From the NCBI RefSeq assembly GCF_002204795.1, contig NZ_NIXO01000011.1:1-64000 (forward strand): a stretch of DNA of 64,000 nt, read 5' to 3'. Positions 29,125-41,588 of the stretch are shown piece after piece. How positions within the stretch are numbered: position 1 is the first letter of the stretch; the number at the start of each line of letters is the position of its first letter. Source of the DNA: Pseudomonas sp. K2I15 (GTDB lineage: Bacteria > Pseudomonadota > Gammaproteobacteria > Pseudomonadales > Pseudomonadaceae). The translations under genes were made by a program, and so were the position numbers. The notes beneath the pieces were generated by a model, which was not told the origin of the DNA, searched no databases, and saw only the letters and a program-made list of their open reading frames with translations.

Positions 29125-30789
29125 ATGGCGTACTACCGCACTCCTCATGACGTTACCGCTCTGCCCGCCTGGCAAGCGCTCAATCAACATCGCCAAGCCA
29201 TGCAGGATTTCAGCATGCGCGAAGCCTTTAATGCCGATCCCCAGCGCTTTACCCAGTTCACCTTGAGCAGCTGCGGACTTTTCCTCGATTACTCGAAAAA
29301 CCTGATCACCAGCGAAACCCGCGACCTGCTGGTAGGCCTGGCCAAGGAAGTCGACCTTCAAGGCGCAATCAAGTCGCTGTTCAACGGCGAGCCGGTCAAC
29401 TCTTCCGAAGGCCGCCCGGCGCTGCACACCGCGCTGCGCCGCCCAGTGGGTGACAAGCTGTCGGTCAACGGCGTGAACATCATGCCGGACGTGCACAAGG
29501 TGCTGAACCAGATCACTGACCTGGTCGGCCGCATCCACGACGGCCTGTGGCGTGGCTACACCGAGAAGCCGATCACTGACGTGGTGAACATCGGTATCGG
29601 TGGTTCGTTCCTCGGCCCGGAGCTGGTGTCTGAAGCACTCTTGTCCTACGCCCATAAAGGCGTGCGCTGCCATTACCTGGCGAACATCGACGGCAGCGAG
29701 TTCCACGAGCTGACCATGAAGCTGCGCGCCGAAACCACGCTGTTCATCGTCTCGTCCAAATCCTTCAACACCCTCGAAACCCTGAAAAACGCCCAGGCCG
29801 CCCGCGCCTGGTACCTGGCCCAGGGTGGCTCGGAAGCCGAGCTGTATCGCCACTTCATCGCCGTATCGAGCAACAACGCGGCAGCCGTGGCCTTCGGCAT
29901 CCGCGAAGAGAACATCTTCCCGATGTGGGACTGGGTTGGCGGTCGTTACTCGCTGTGGTCGGCCATTGGTTTGCCTATCGCGCTGGCCATCGGCATGTCC
30001 AACTTCAAGGAACTGCTGTCCGGTGCCTACACCATGGACCAGCACTTCCAGACCGCGCCGTTCGAGGCGAACATGCCGGTGCTGCTGGGCCTGCTGGGCG
30101 TGTGGTACGGCAACTTCTGGGGCGCGCAGAGCCACGCGATCCTGCCGTACGACCACTACCTGCGTAACATCACCAAGCACTTGCAACAGCTGGACATGGA
30201 ATCCAACGGCAAGAGCGTGCGCCAGGACGGTACGCCGGTTTCCACCGACACCGGCCCGGTTATCTGGGGCGGCGTAGGCTGCAACGGTCAGCACGCTTAC
30301 CACCAGTTGCTGCACCAGGGCACCCAACTGATCCCGGCCGACTTTATCGTGCCGATCGTCAGCTTCAACCCGGTCTCCGACCACCATCAGTGGCTGTACG
30401 CCAACTGCCTGTCCCAGAGCCAGGCACTGATGCTCGGCAAGACCCGCAGCGAAGCCGAAGCCGAGCTGCGCGACAAAGGCATGGCCGAAGCCGAAGTGCA
30501 GAAGCTGGCGCCGCACAAGGTGATCCCGGGCAACCGTCCGAGCAACACCCTGGTGGTTGAACGCATCAGCCCTCGCCGCCTCGGCGCGCTGGTGGCCATG
30601 TATGAGCACAAAGTGTTCGTGCAGAGCGTCATCTGGGGCATCAACGCCTTCGATCAATGGGGTGTGGAGCTGGGCAAAGAGCTGGGCAAGGGCGTCTACA
30701 ACCGCCTGACCGGCACTGAAGAACAGCCTGCGGACGATGCGTCCACCCAAGGGTTGATCAACTACTTCCGCGGTCGTCACCGCGGTTGA
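29125..30789 (+). CDS. pgi: Glucose-6-phosphate isomerase
   Basis: Pgi interconverts glucose-6-phosphate and fructose-6-phosphate. The 554-residue protein has two SIS domains. The family signature is visible at [16 protein letters not shown], and active-site residues lie in [22 protein letters not shown] and the C-terminal [15 protein letters not shown]. It has its own 225-base upstream gap with an AAAAAGGAAA ribosome binding region. Since pseudomonads lack phosphofructokinase, its main role is gluconeogenic or cyclic. Confidence 0.97.
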   Translation: MAYYRTPHDVTALPAWQALNQHRQAMQDFSMREAFNADPQRFTQFTLSSCGLFLDYSKNLITSETRDLLVGLAKEVDLQGAIKSLFNGEPVNSSEGRPALHTALRRPVGDKLSVNGVNIMPDVHKVLNQITDLVGRIHDGLWRGYTEKPITDVVNIGIGGSFLGPELVSEALLSYAHKGVRCHYLANIDGSEFHELTMKLRAETTLFIVSSKSFNTLETLKNAQAARAWYLAQGGSEAELYRHFIAVSSNNAAAVAFGIREENIFPMWDWVGGRYSLWSAIGLPIALAIGMSNFKELLSGAYTMDQHFQTAPFEANMPVLLGLLGVWYGNFWGAQSHAILPYDHYLRNITKHLQQLDMESNGKSVRQDGTPVSTDTGPVIWGGVGCNGQHAYHQLLHQGTQLIPADFIVPIVSFNPVSDHHQWLYANCLSQSQALMLGKTRSEAEAELRDKGMAEAEVQKLAPHKVIPGNRPSNTLVVERISPRRLGALVAMYEHKVFVQSVIWGINAFDQWGVELGKELGKGVYNRLTGTEEQPADDASTQGLINYFRGRHRG

Positions 30790-30801
30790 GGTAATGCCTG
30801 C

Positions 30802-30831
30802 AAGGCCAACGTCTGTTTGGACGTTGGCCTT
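30802..30831 (+). terminator. Hairpin between pgi and acs
   Basis: A perfect 12-bp stem AAGGCCAACGTC/GACGTTGGCCTT with a six-base loop starts 13 bases after pgi. No T run follows, so it may terminate weakly or protect the pgi mRNA end. Confidence 0.6.
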
Positions 30832-30871
30832 GAACCCGCCTGCCACAGGGTGCATCTTTATTGCTTGTCGC

Positions 30872-30887
30872 AAAAACAAGAATAAGG
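30872..30887 (+). promoter_or_regulatory. A-rich Hfq/Crc-type site over the acs ribosome binding site
   Basis: AAAAACAAGAATAAGG contains four successive ARN triplets (AAC AAG AAT AAG) that run into the AAGGA ribosome binding site eight bases before the acs ATG. Hfq with Crc represses translation from such sites, and CrcZ relieves it. This is a prediction. Confidence 0.55.
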
Positions 30888-30894
30888 ATCCCTC

Positions 30895-32832
<1,938 letters not shown>

Positions 32833-32838
32833 GAACCC

Positions 32839-33714
32839 ATGGAATTCATTCGCAGCCGCATCGAAAACCAGCTGATGAGCCTTACCGGCTTGTCGTTGGG
32901 CCAACTCGACCTGGAAAACCCCAAGGGCGATCCAGGTCTCTTTGGGCCGAACTCGGTGAGCTGGAAGGTCCATGGCGACTTCAGCAGCATGTTGATCGGC
33001 GGAATCAGCGCGCTGATGTTGCAGGCGTTGCACCCGCTGGCATTGGCCGGCGTGTGGGACCACTCGAATTTTCGGCAGGACATGCTGGGTCGTCTGCGGC
33101 GTACCTCGCAGTTTATTTCCGGCACCACGTTTGGTTCACGGCGTGATGCCGAATGGTTGATCGAGAAAGTGCGCACCATTCACCTGCAAGTGGTGGGTCA
33201 TGCGCCTGATGGCCGAGCGTATGCCGCCAGCGATCCGGAATTGTTGACCTGGGTGCATGTGGCAGAGGTCAGTAACTTTCTCGCCGCCCACCTGCGTTAT
33301 CGCAACCCGAATTTATCGCCCAGGGATCAAGACCGGTACTACAGCGAAATAGCCTTGGTGGCCGAGCAATTGGGCGCGCGCCATGTGCCGCGTTCCCGGC
33401 AGGAAATTTCCGATTACCTTGAGCGCATTCGCCCGCAGCTGTTGTGTGATGGACGCAGCCATGAAGTCCTGCGCCTGCTGCTTAATGCGCCTTCTCCGAG
33501 CACCTTGGCCAAACCGTTTGGCTCACTGATGATGCAGGCCGGCATCGACCTGCTGCCGGACTGGGCCAGCGACATGCTCGGGCAGAAGCAAAGCCCGATC
33601 CAACGCCAACTGATACGCGCCGGGGTCAAGCGCAGCGCACCGTTGCTACGTTGGGCCATGCGCAATGGTTCGGTGCAGCGGGCCCACAGGCGAATGGGCC
33701 TGCTGGAGCCATAA
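32839..33714 (+). CDS. Oxygenase MpaB family protein (DUF2236)
   Basis: This 291-residue all-helical protein is of the DUF2236 family, which includes latex-clearing protein and fungal MpaB. These are heme-binding oxygenases. The family core is visible at GGISALMLQALHPLALAGVWDHS, with histidines HP and DH and a later TWVHVAEVSNF. It has no signal peptide. Its ATG is six bases after acs, so it is likely co-transcribed. The substrate is unknown to me; heme binding is by analogy. Confidence 0.85.
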   Translation: MEFIRSRIENQLMSLTGLSLGQLDLENPKGDPGLFGPNSVSWKVHGDFSSMLIGGISALMLQALHPLALAGVWDHSNFRQDMLGRLRRTSQFISGTTFGSRRDAEWLIEKVRTIHLQVVGHAPDGRAYAASDPELLTWVHVAEVSNFLAAHLRYRNPNLSPRDQDRYYSEIALVAEQLGARHVPRSRQEISDYLERIRPQLLCDGRSHEVLRLLLNAPSPSTLAKPFGSLMMQAGIDLLPDWASDMLGQKQSPIQRQLIRAGVKRSAPLLRWAMRNGSVQRAHRRMGLLEP

Positions 33715-33757
33715 CTGTTAAACTCCCGCGCCCCAATTACTCTGCAAGGCGCGCACT

Positions 33758-34774
33758 ATGTCTTCCTTGAATCAGGCGCTGCGCGCCGCCCTCGATCATC
33801 GCCAAGACTTGCTCGCCGAGTTGCATGCACAAGGCACCGATTGCTATCGCCTGTTCCACGGCAGCCAGGAAGGCGCCGGCGGCCTGACGATCGACCGCTA
33901 CGGCCCACAACTGCTGGTGCAGAGCTTTCACCAATCGCTGGAAAGTGATGACCTGTTGCAACTGCATCAGGCGATTAACCAATACCTGGGCCTTGAACTG
34001 CTGCTGGTTTACAACGACCGCTCACGGGGCAACTCGCGCATCGACCGTGAAGACACGGTGTACCGCGCCGAACCTTCGGCCCTGGAAGATTTGATCGGCC
34101 ATGAATGGGGCCTCAACTACTGCGTGCGCGGGCGGCATGCCGGTCAGGATCCGCTGTTATTCCTGGACCTGCGCAACACCCGTGGTTGGGTCAAGGCACA
34201 CAGCACCGGCAAAAGCGTGCTGAACCTGTTTGCCTATACCTGCGGCGTAGGCCTGAGCGCCGCTGCCGGTGGCGCACGTGAGTTGTGCAACCTGGACTTT
34301 GCCGAGGGCAACCTGGCGGTCGGGCGCGAAAACGGTCAACTCAACCCGCAATTGCCGACGATGGAATTCGTACAGTCCGACTATTTCCCTGCAATCCGTC
34401 AACTGGCCGGCCTGCCCATCAGCCAGCGGCGCGGGCAGAAACTGCCGAGTTATCCACGCCTGGACCAACGCCAATACGACCTGGTTCTGCTCGACCCGCC
34501 AGCGTGGGCCAAGAGCGCCTTCGGCACCGTCGACCTGCTGCGCGACTATCAGAGCCTGCTCAAGCCTGCGCTGCTGGCCACTGCCGATGACGGCGTGCTG
34601 ATCTGCTGCAACAACCTGGCAAAAGTCAGCATGGACGACTGGCGCGACCAAGTCCTGCGCTGCGCCGAAAAGGCCGGCCGCCCGGTGCGCGACTGGCAGA
34701 TCATGACTCCCGGCGCAGACTTCCCGTCGCAAGACCAGCAACCACCGCTGAAGACGCTGATCCTGCAACTGTAA
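33758..34774 (+). CDS. Class I SAM-dependent methyltransferase, RlmI/RlmK-like
   Basis: This 338-residue protein has an N-terminal region matching the PUA/RlmI EEHD-like part (DRYGPQLLVQSFH, NSRIDRED). A Rossmann methyltransferase domain follows with NLFAYTCGVGLSAA (SAM motif I, about 151-164) and the DPPAWAKS catalytic motif (about 247-254). The family methylates cytosine-5 or other bases in rRNA. It is shorter than RlmI (about 396 residues), so I do not assign a target. Confidence 0.85.
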   Translation: MSSLNQALRAALDHRQDLLAELHAQGTDCYRLFHGSQEGAGGLTIDRYGPQLLVQSFHQSLESDDLLQLHQAINQYLGLELLLVYNDRSRGNSRIDREDTVYRAEPSALEDLIGHEWGLNYCVRGRHAGQDPLLFLDLRNTRGWVKAHSTGKSVLNLFAYTCGVGLSAAAGGARELCNLDFAEGNLAVGRENGQLNPQLPTMEFVQSDYFPAIRQLAGLPISQRRGQKLPSYPRLDQRQYDLVLLDPPAWAKSAFGTVDLLRDYQSLLKPALLATADDGVLICCNNLAKVSMDDWRDQVLRCAEKAGRPVRDWQIMTPGADFPSQDQQPPLKTLILQL

Positions 34775-34870
34775 GACTTGTCCGAAAAGGGCCAGAGCGC
34801 AGTAATAAAGGCCCGGTTCTTCGGAACCGTAAACCCGTGCCATACTCCAAGGCACTCTTGATTGACATAG

Positions 34871-37816
34871 ATGGCGTCACATATGCCCAAAGGATTGATT
34901 CGCGCCGCTGGCGCCTTGCTGACTGCCCTTGCCCTGTACAGTTTGCTGGGCTTCCTTATTCTCCCCGGCATTGCCCTTCGCGTGGCCAACCAACAGTTGG
35001 CCAATTACGCCACGGTGCCAGCGCGTATCGAGCGCATCGAGCTCAACCCGTTCAGCCTCGAACTGACAGTGTGGGGACTGAACATCGGTGAGCCTGGCAA
35101 GGAGCAAGTGGGCTTTGAACGCCTCTATGCCAACCTGCAGATCGACAGCCTGTGGACCCGCGCCCTGCACCTGGCTGATGTACAACTCGACAAGCCGAAG
35201 ACCGAGCTGCTGTTCGACAAATCCGGCCAGCTCAACTTGGCGCAATTGTTCAAATTGCCCGCCAGCGAACCGACTCCATCCGATCCGAACGCCAAACCGT
35301 TTCCGCTGCGCATCGACAACATCAAGCTGGCGGGCGGTTATGTGCACTTCCAGGATTTGCGCCCGAGCGAGCCGATCGAGTTTCTCTACGACAAACTGGA
35401 TTTCGAGCTGAAAAACCTCAGCACGTTGCCCGATGACAACGCCGCCATGACCTTGGTGGCAGCTGGTCCTGAAGGCGGGCAGATCGACTGGACCGGCAAC
35501 TTCAGCCTCATCCCGATTGCCTCCGAAGGCAAACTCAAGGTTACCGACGGCAAGATGAAAGTCTGGTGGCCGTATGTGCGTGACACGGTGCCGCTGGTTC
35601 TGGAAGACGGCCTCCTCAACTTCAGCACCGACTATAAGCTGAGCCTGGCCAAGGAAACCGAGCTGAACCTGACCAACGTCGCCCTGAGTGTCGCGCCGTT
35701 TGCGATCAAGGCACCGGATGGCCGGCCGTTGGCCCGCCTGGAGCGCCTGGACGTCAGCGAGGCCACGGTAGACTTGGCCAAGCAGCAAGTGATCGTCGGC
35801 AAGATCCGCAGCAACAAACTCGAAACCTGGGCGGCGCTTGAAGCCGACGGCCAGTTGGATTGGCAGAAGCTGTTCGCCAGCCAGCCGAGCAAGCCTGCAA
35901 CGGCCCCCGAACCGGCCGCCGCACCTGCCACCGCCGACTCGCCAAAACCTGCGCCGGCAGCGCCGAGCAAGCCATGGCAAGTGCTGCTCAAGGACGTGCA
36001 ACTGCGCAACTATCAAGTGCATTTGGCTGACCGTTCGGCCAAACCGGCAGTCGCCTTGGAAGTAGGCCCGCTGAACCTTGACCTGCAGGATTTCGACAGC
36101 CTCAACCAGAGCCCGTTTACCCTCAAGCTCGATACCGGCGTGGGCAAACAAGGCAAGCTCCAGGCGACCGGCCAAGTCAACCTGAGCCCTGTCAGCGCCA
36201 AGCTGAAAGTGGATACCAAAGACATCGACCTGCGCGTCGCCCAGTCCTATATCAGCCCGTTTATCCGCCTGGAGCTGCGTAGCGGCATGCTTGGCAGCAA
36301 CCTCGATGTGAACCTGAAAAGCACCGCCCCTCTGGCGTTCCAGGTGACTGGCCGGGCACAGGTCGACCAGCTGCACACCCTGGACACCATGAAGACCCGC
36401 GACTTCCTGAAGTGGCAGCGCTTGGTGCTGGAAGGCGTGAATTACCAACACGGTGACAGCCTGTCGATCGACAAGGTCAACCTGTTGCAGCCCTACGCGC
36501 GCTTCATGATCAACGATGACCGCACCACCAACATCGATGACCTGCTGATTCCGCAACCGGCCAACAGCGCCAGCCAGTCCGCGGCGAAACCTGCGGCGAG
36601 TAAAGAAAAGCCGTTGGGCATTCATATTGGTCAAATTGCGATCAACGACGGTTCGGCCAACTTCGCCGACTTCAGCCTGACCCCGAACTTCGCCACGGCC
36701 ATTCAACAGCTCAACGGTCAGATCGGCACCATCGACAGTCGCCAGGCCAAACCGGCGAGTGTCGACATCAAGGGCAAGGTCGACCGTTATGCGCCAGTGA
36801 CCATCAAGGGCAGCGTGAACCCGTTTGACCCGATGGCTGCGCTGGACATCGCCACCAGCTTCAAACGTGTCGAACTAACCACCCTGACGCCGTACTCGGG
36901 CAAATTCGCCGGGTTCCGCATCCGCAAGGGCCGGCTCAACCTGGACCTGCATTACGTCATCACCAAGGGCCAGTTGAAGGCCGAGAACAAGGTGGTGGTT
37001 GAGCAACTGCAACTGGGTGAGAAGGTCGACAGTGCCGACGCCGTGGACCTGCCGATTCGCCTGGCCATTGCCCTGCTCAAAGACAGCGACGGCAAGATCT
37101 CGATCGAACTGCCGGTGACCGGCGACTTGAACAACCCGCAATTCAGCGTGATGCCGATTGTCTGGCAGACCCTGCGTAACCTGGTGGTACGCGCGGCCAC
37201 GGCGCCGTTCAAGTTTATTGGCGGGCTGATTACCGGCGGGGGTTCGGAAGACCTCGGTAATGTGTCCTTCGCCGCAGGCTCCAGCGATTTGAGCAAAGAC
37301 ACCGAGTCGGCACTTGATACCTTGGCCAAGGCACTCAAGGAGCGCCCCTCCCTGCGCCTGGAAATCGAAGGCACCGCTGCTGCCAGCAGTGATGGTCCGC
37401 TGTTGGCGGCCCAGCGGCTGGAACGCGAATACCAGTACAACTACTACAAGATCCTCCAGCGCCGTGGCGATAAAGTCCCGGCCCAGGCATCGCTGCTTGA
37501 AGTCCCCGAAAAGGAAAAGGCGCCGCTGCTGGAAGGCATCTATCGCACCCGCCTGAAGCTACAGCCGCCGCCCGAGTGGAAAGACCTGAGCAACGACGAC
37601 CGCACCGCCAAGCTGCGGGACGGTGTGATCAAGTTCTGGAGTGGCAGTGACGTGTTGCTACGCCAACTGGGCCAGGACCGCGCCAGCGCGATCAAGGACT
37701 ACCTGGTGGACAAGGGCAAACTGGAAGATGACCGGGTTTACTTTATCGATGCCAACCTGGGTGAAGCCGAGAAGGATGGCCGGGTCGTGACACCGATGCA
37801 TCTGGATGCCGAGTAA
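34871..37816 (+). CDS. Large AsmA-like DUF748 protein
   Basis: This 981-residue protein has one N-terminal membrane anchor (about residues 10-35) and a long beta-rich periplasmic region of the DUF748 (AsmA/TamB-related) type. A Pro/Ala-rich linker lies at about 340-365, and an OmpA-like segment near the C-terminus (VSFAAGSSDLSKDTESALDTL). Such proteins are thought to bridge the envelope in lipid transport, but this one's role is not known. Start could be ATG 34871 or 34883; neither has a strong ribosome binding site. Confidence 0.85.
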   Translation: MASHMPKGLIRAAGALLTALALYSLLGFLILPGIALRVANQQLANYATVPARIERIELNPFSLELTVWGLNIGEPGKEQVGFERLYANLQIDSLWTRALHLADVQLDKPKTELLFDKSGQLNLAQLFKLPASEPTPSDPNAKPFPLRIDNIKLAGGYVHFQDLRPSEPIEFLYDKLDFELKNLSTLPDDNAAMTLVAAGPEGGQIDWTGNFSLIPIASEGKLKVTDGKMKVWWPYVRDTVPLVLEDGLLNFSTDYKLSLAKETELNLTNVALSVAPFAIKAPDGRPLARLERLDVSEATVDLAKQQVIVGKIRSNKLETWAALEADGQLDWQKLFASQPSKPATAPEPAAAPATADSPKPAPAAPSKPWQVLLKDVQLRNYQVHLADRSAKPAVALEVGPLNLDLQDFDSLNQSPFTLKLDTGVGKQGKLQATGQVNLSPVSAKLKVDTKDIDLRVAQSYISPFIRLELRSGMLGSNLDVNLKSTAPLAFQVTGRAQVDQLHTLDTMKTRDFLKWQRLVLEGVNYQHGDSLSIDKVNLLQPYARFMINDDRTTNIDDLLIPQPANSASQSAAKPAASKEKPLGIHIGQIAINDGSANFADFSLTPNFATAIQQLNGQIGTIDSRQAKPASVDIKGKVDRYAPVTIKGSVNPFDPMAALDIATSFKRVELTTLTPYSGKFAGFRIRKGRLNLDLHYVITKGQLKAENKVVVEQLQLGEKVDSADAVDLPIRLAIALLKDSDGKISIELPVTGDLNNPQFSVMPIVWQTLRNLVVRAATAPFKFIGGLITGGGSEDLGNVSFAAGSSDLSKDTESALDTLAKALKERPSLRLEIEGTAAASSDGPLLAAQRLEREYQYNYYKILQRRGDKVPAQASLLEVPEKEKAPLLEGIYRTRLKLQPPPEWKDLSNDDRTAKLRDGVIKFWSGSDVLLRQLGQDRASAIKDYLVDKGKLEDDRVYFIDANLGEAEKDGRVVTPMHLDAE

Positions 37817-37850
37817 CCCAAACGCTCCTACAGTTCCCCTGCACAATAGA

Positions 37851-37880
37851 ACAGGCCCCGGCATAAATGCCGGGGCCTGT
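37851..37880. terminator. Hairpin between the DUF748 and BON genes
   Basis: A perfect 13-bp stem ACAGGCCCCGGCA/TGCCGGGGCCTGT with loop TAAA lies 34 bases after the DUF748 gene and about 107 bases past the convergent BON gene. The T tract is poor on both strands. Confidence 0.55.
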
Positions 37881-37987
37881 AATGACCACATCCGTGTGGC
37901 CGGTCGCATGAACCTGTGAGGTGCATTGAGCGTATGTCTGGACTCGCTCGTGGCCGCCTGCGCCTAGTTCAGGCGATTCGTTAAGCG

Positions 37988-38608
37988 TTACTCTGCTTTC
38001 AGGCCGTCGGCCGATACAGCTTTAACGCCTTTGATTTTCTTGGTGATGTTCACCGCGGTGGTTTTCTGCGCGTCAGTCACAGCGACAGTCGACGACAGGG
38101 ACACTACACCTTTGTTGGTTTCGACTTTGATGTCGGTGCCAGGAATGCCTTTCTCGGTTACCAGGTCAGCTTTCACTTTGGTGGTGATCCAGGTATCGGA
38201 AGTCGTCTCTTTGGCGCCAGCAGCTGCGCTTTTGGTTTTGTCGACGTTGTCGGCTTTAGTTACGCCGCCTGCCATCAGGCCGTCAGCCGAAACTGCGGTT
38301 ACACCTTTGATTTTCTTGGTGATTGCTACAGCAGTGGCTTTCTGCGAGTCGGAGATTGCAACTGTCGAGGACAGGGAAACCACGCCTTTGTTGGTTTCAA
38401 CCTTGATGTCCGAACCAGGAATGCCTTTCTCGGTCAGCAGGTCGGATTTAACTTTGGTGGTGATCCAGGTATCCGAAACGCTTTCTTTAGCCTGGGTGGC
38501 TTCACCAGCCGCCAGTGTCATTGGAGCTTGGGAAGTCTGAGCAAAGGCCACGTTAGCACCCATGGCCAGGGTCAGAGCGGTAGCAGTAGCGAGAGCGAAC
38601 TTCTTCAT
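37988..38608 (-). CDS. Periplasmic double-BON-domain protein (OsmY-like)
   Basis: This 206-residue protein has a clear Sec signal peptide (residues 1-23, ending ANVAFA) and two BON domains (about 44-113 and 134-204). BON domains bind phospholipid membranes, and OsmY-type proteins are induced by osmotic stress. The two domains are about 84% identical by eye, sharing SDTWITTKVK and VETNKGVVSLSSTVA. That points to a recent internal duplication. It is monocistronic, upstream of the pnp terminator on the same strand. Confidence 0.9.
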   Translation of the reverse strand: MKKFALATATALTLAMGANVAFAQTSQAPMTLAAGEATQAKESVSDTWITTKVKSDLLTEKGIPGSDIKVETNKGVVSLSSTVAISDSQKATAVAITKKIKGVTAVSADGLMAGGVTKADNVDKTKSAAAGAKETTSDTWITTKVKADLVTEKGIPGTDIKVETNKGVVSLSSTVAVTDAQKTTAVNITKKIKGVKAVSADGLKAE

Positions 38609-38854
38609 ACGAGTAACTCCTGTTTTATTAAAAATCTGCAGTGTGTGAACCTTGATGCTGCAGCGTTAACAGGATTATTGCAGGCAGTGTGCCAAGTCCT
38701 GAACCAAAACTAAATCCTTAAAAAACAGATACTTATGAAATTGGCCGATTTTCGGAATCGTGCAACTTGCATGAAGTCGATCGTGCCTGCATGCAAGTTG
38801 CGGCTTTGGGATTTTAGTAAGCACCTGATTTTCCGGCACTTTCCTGCAGACATA

Positions 38855-38882
38855 AAAAAAGGACTCCGAAGAGTCCTTTTTT
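38855..38882 (-). terminator. Intrinsic terminator of pnp
   Basis: Stem GGACTC/GAGTCC (extended by A-T pairs) has a UUCG-type loop on the minus strand. It is followed by seven T and begins 22 bases after the pnp stop. Confidence 0.93.
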
Positions 38883-38903
38883 CAGCTTGCAGCGACGGGG
38901 TGA

Positions 38904-41009
38904 TTAAACGCCCGAAGCCTTGGCTGCTGCTACGTCCTTGATGGACAGCTTGATACGGCCGCGGTTGTCCACGTCCAGTACCAGCACTTCCACTTCCTGG
39001 CCTTCTTTCAGGATGTCGGTCACTTTCTCAACGCGAGCATCGCTCAGCATGGAGATGTGAACCAGACCGTCCTTGCCTGGCAGGATGTTGACGAATGCGC
39101 CGAAGTCGACGATGCGCTCAACCTTACCGACGTAGATCTTGCCGATCTCGGCTTCAGCGGTGATGCCCAGAACGCGCTGACGTGCAGCTTCAGCAGCTTC
39201 CTTGGTTTCGCCGAAGATCTTGATCGAGCCGTCGTCTTCGATGTCGATCGAAGCCTTCGTCTCTTCACAGATCGCACGAATGGTCGCGCCGCCTTTACCG
39301 ATAACATCACGGATTTTGTCGGTGTCGATTTTCATCGCGATCATGGTCGGAGCATTTTCCGACAGTTCAGTGCGGGACTGACCAATGATCTGGTTCATCT
39401 GACCGAGGATGTTCAGGCGCGCTTCCAGGGCTTGGCCCAGAGCGATTTCCATGATTTCTTCGGTGATGCCCTTGATCTTGATGTCCATCTGCAGCGCGGT
39501 AACACCTTTGGCGGTACCGGCTACTTTGAAGTCCATGTCGCCCAGGTGGTCTTCGTCGCCCAGGATGTCGGTCAGGATGGCGAACTTCTCGCCTTCTTTA
39601 ACCAGGCCCATGGCGATACCGGCAACCGGTGCCTTCATTGGAACGCCAGCGTCCATCAGAGCCAGGGAAGCACCGCAGACCGAAGCCATGGAGCTGGAAC
39701 CGTTGGACTCGGTGATTTCCGACACTACACGAATGGTGTACGGGAACACGTCGGCGGCAGGCAGCATGGCTGCAATCGAACGACGGGCCAGACGGCCGTG
39801 ACCGATTTCGCGACGACCAGCGCCACCCATGCGACCACACTCACCTACCGAGAACGGAGGGAAGTTGTAGTGCAACATGAACGGGTCTTTTTTCTCGCCT
39901 TCCAGGGTGTCCAGCAGCTGTGCGTCACGGGCAGTACCCAGCGTCGCGACTACCAGGGCCTGGGTTTCACCACGGGTGAAGAGGGCCGAACCGTGGGTTT
40001 TTGGCAGAACGCCGACTTCGATGTTCAGCGGACGTACGGTGCGAGTGTCACGACCGTCGATACGTGGCTTGCCGTTAACGATGTTTTCGCGAACGGTGCG
40101 GTATTCGATTTCGCCGAATGCTGCTTTGACTTCGCTGGAAGAAGGCTGGCCTTCTTCACCGGACAGCTTGGCAACAACCTGGTCCTTCAGCTCACCCAGG
40201 CGAGCGTAACGGTCGGCCTTGATGGTGATGGTGTAGGCGTCGGAGATCGCAGCGCCGAACTCGGAGCGGATAGCGCCCAGCAGTGCGGTGGCTTCTGGTT
40301 GAGGAGCCCAGGTCCAGGTTGGCTTGGCAGCTTCAGCGGCCAGTTCTTTAACAGCGTTGATCACAACCTGGAACTCGTCGTGAGCAAACAGTACCGCGCC
40401 CAGCATCTGGTCTTCGGTCAGCTCTTTGGCTTCCGATTCAACCATCAACACGGCTTCCGAAGTACCGGCAACGACCATGTCCAGGCTCGAAGCTTTCTGT
40501 TGTTCGTAAGTCGGGTTCAGCAGGTAGCCGGTGCTTTCGTGGAACGCAACACGGGCAACGCCGATCGGGCCATCGAAAGGAATACCGGAGATGGCCAGGG
40601 CAGCCGAGGTGCCGATCATCGCAGCGATGTCCGGATCGGTCTTCTTGCTGGTGGAAACGACGGTGCAGACAACCTGCACTTCGTTCATGAAGCCTTCTGG
40701 GAACAGCGGACGGATCGGACGGTCGATCAGTCGGGAAGTCAGGGTTTCTTTCTCGGAAGGACGGCCTTCACGCTTGAAGAAACCACCAGGGATCTTACCG
40801 GCAGCGTAAGTCTTTTCCTGGTAGTGAACGGAAAGAGGGAAAAAACCTTTGCTTGGGTCAGCGGTCTTGGCGCCAACAACGGTCACCAATACGGTGACGT
40901 CGTCGTCAACGGTAACCAGAACTGCGCCGGAGGCTTGACGGGCGATACGGCCTGTCTCGAGGGTAACGGTCGACTGACCGAATTGGAATTTTTTGATAAC
41001 CGGGTTCAC
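38904..41009 (-). CDS. pnp: Polyribonucleotide nucleotidyltransferase (PNPase)
   Basis: PNPase degrades RNA 3' to 5' by phosphorolysis and is part of the degradosome. The 701-residue protein has two RNase PH domains (about 1-140 and 310-540) joined by a helical domain. A KH domain follows ([15 protein letters not shown]) and an S1 domain ([22 protein letters not shown]). It starts GTG at 41009, with AAGGTAGGA just upstream. It follows rpsO after 194 bases, the classic rpsO-pnp order. Confidence 0.97.
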   Translation of the reverse strand: MNPVIKKFQFGQSTVTLETGRIARQASGAVLVTVDDDVTVLVTVVGAKTADPSKGFFPLSVHYQEKTYAAGKIPGGFFKREGRPSEKETLTSRLIDRPIRPLFPEGFMNEVQVVCTVVSTSKKTDPDIAAMIGTSAALAISGIPFDGPIGVARVAFHESTGYLLNPTYEQQKASSLDMVVAGTSEAVLMVESEAKELTEDQMLGAVLFAHDEFQVVINAVKELAAEAAKPTWTWAPQPEATALLGAIRSEFGAAISDAYTITIKADRYARLGELKDQVVAKLSGEEGQPSSSEVKAAFGEIEYRTVRENIVNGKPRIDGRDTRTVRPLNIEVGVLPKTHGSALFTRGETQALVVATLGTARDAQLLDTLEGEKKDPFMLHYNFPPFSVGECGRMGGAGRREIGHGRLARRSIAAMLPAADVFPYTIRVVSEITESNGSSSMASVCGASLALMDAGVPMKAPVAGIAMGLVKEGEKFAILTDILGDEDHLGDMDFKVAGTAKGVTALQMDIKIKGITEEIMEIALGQALEARLNILGQMNQIIGQSRTELSENAPTMIAMKIDTDKIRDVIGKGGATIRAICEETKASIDIEDDGSIKIFGETKEAAEAARQRVLGITAEAEIGKIYVGKVERIVDFGAFVNILPGKDGLVHISMLSDARVEKVTDILKEGQEVEVLVLDVDNRGRIKLSIKDVAAAKASGV

Positions 41010-41203
41010 GGTGTCCTACCTTCTTTGTGGCTCTTGGGGAACTTGTCTTCTTGCGAAATTCTTGGGCAATGTCGGGAATCGGCCCAACGCCTGTCCAGGG
41101 TAAAACGTGCATCCAGATAAAACTTGAGGCTGGAAGCCTGCCATGGGCCAGCGGGAAACCCACTGACACACGACAGCCAACCAACCTCTAGCGCAATCGC
41201 TTA

Positions 41204-41473
41204 TTAGCGACGCAGACCCAGGCGACCGATCAGAGTCTGATAACGACCCAGATCCTTGCCTTTCAGGTAGTCCAGCAGCTTACGACGCTGGTTTACCATG
41301 CGGATCAGACCACGACGGGAGTGGTGATCTTTACCGTTGGCCTTGAAGTGACCTTGCAGCTTGTTGATGTTGTGGGTCAGCAGTGCAACTTGCACTTCTG
41401 GCGAACCAGTGTCACCAACAGCTTGCTGGTAGTCAGCTACGATTTGAGCTTTTTCTTGAACGTCGAGAGCCAT
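41204..41473 (-). CDS. rpsO: 30S ribosomal protein S15
   Basis: S15 is a primary binder of 16S rRNA central domain and forms bridge B4. The 89-residue protein is the normal length, with the helix-rich sequence [23 protein letters not shown] and [16 protein letters not shown]. In E. coli S15 represses its own translation through a pseudoknot; the 115-base leader from truB contains a hairpin (GAAACC with GGTTTC, near 41492-41516) that I could not assign. pnp is downstream. Confidence 0.97.
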   Translation of the reverse strand: MALDVQEKAQIVADYQQAVGDTGSPEVQVALLTHNINKLQGHFKANGKDHHSRRGLIRMVNQRRKLLDYLKGKDLGRYQTLIGRLGLRR

Positions 41474-41588
41474 GAGGCAATCCTTTTTTCAGGAAACCAT
41501 CCAAAGGACGGTTTCAACAGGCCAGGGACAAATCCCTGTATCTAAAAATGAGTAGTGACCGTGCCTGTTAACAGCCACCCTCGTTCGG

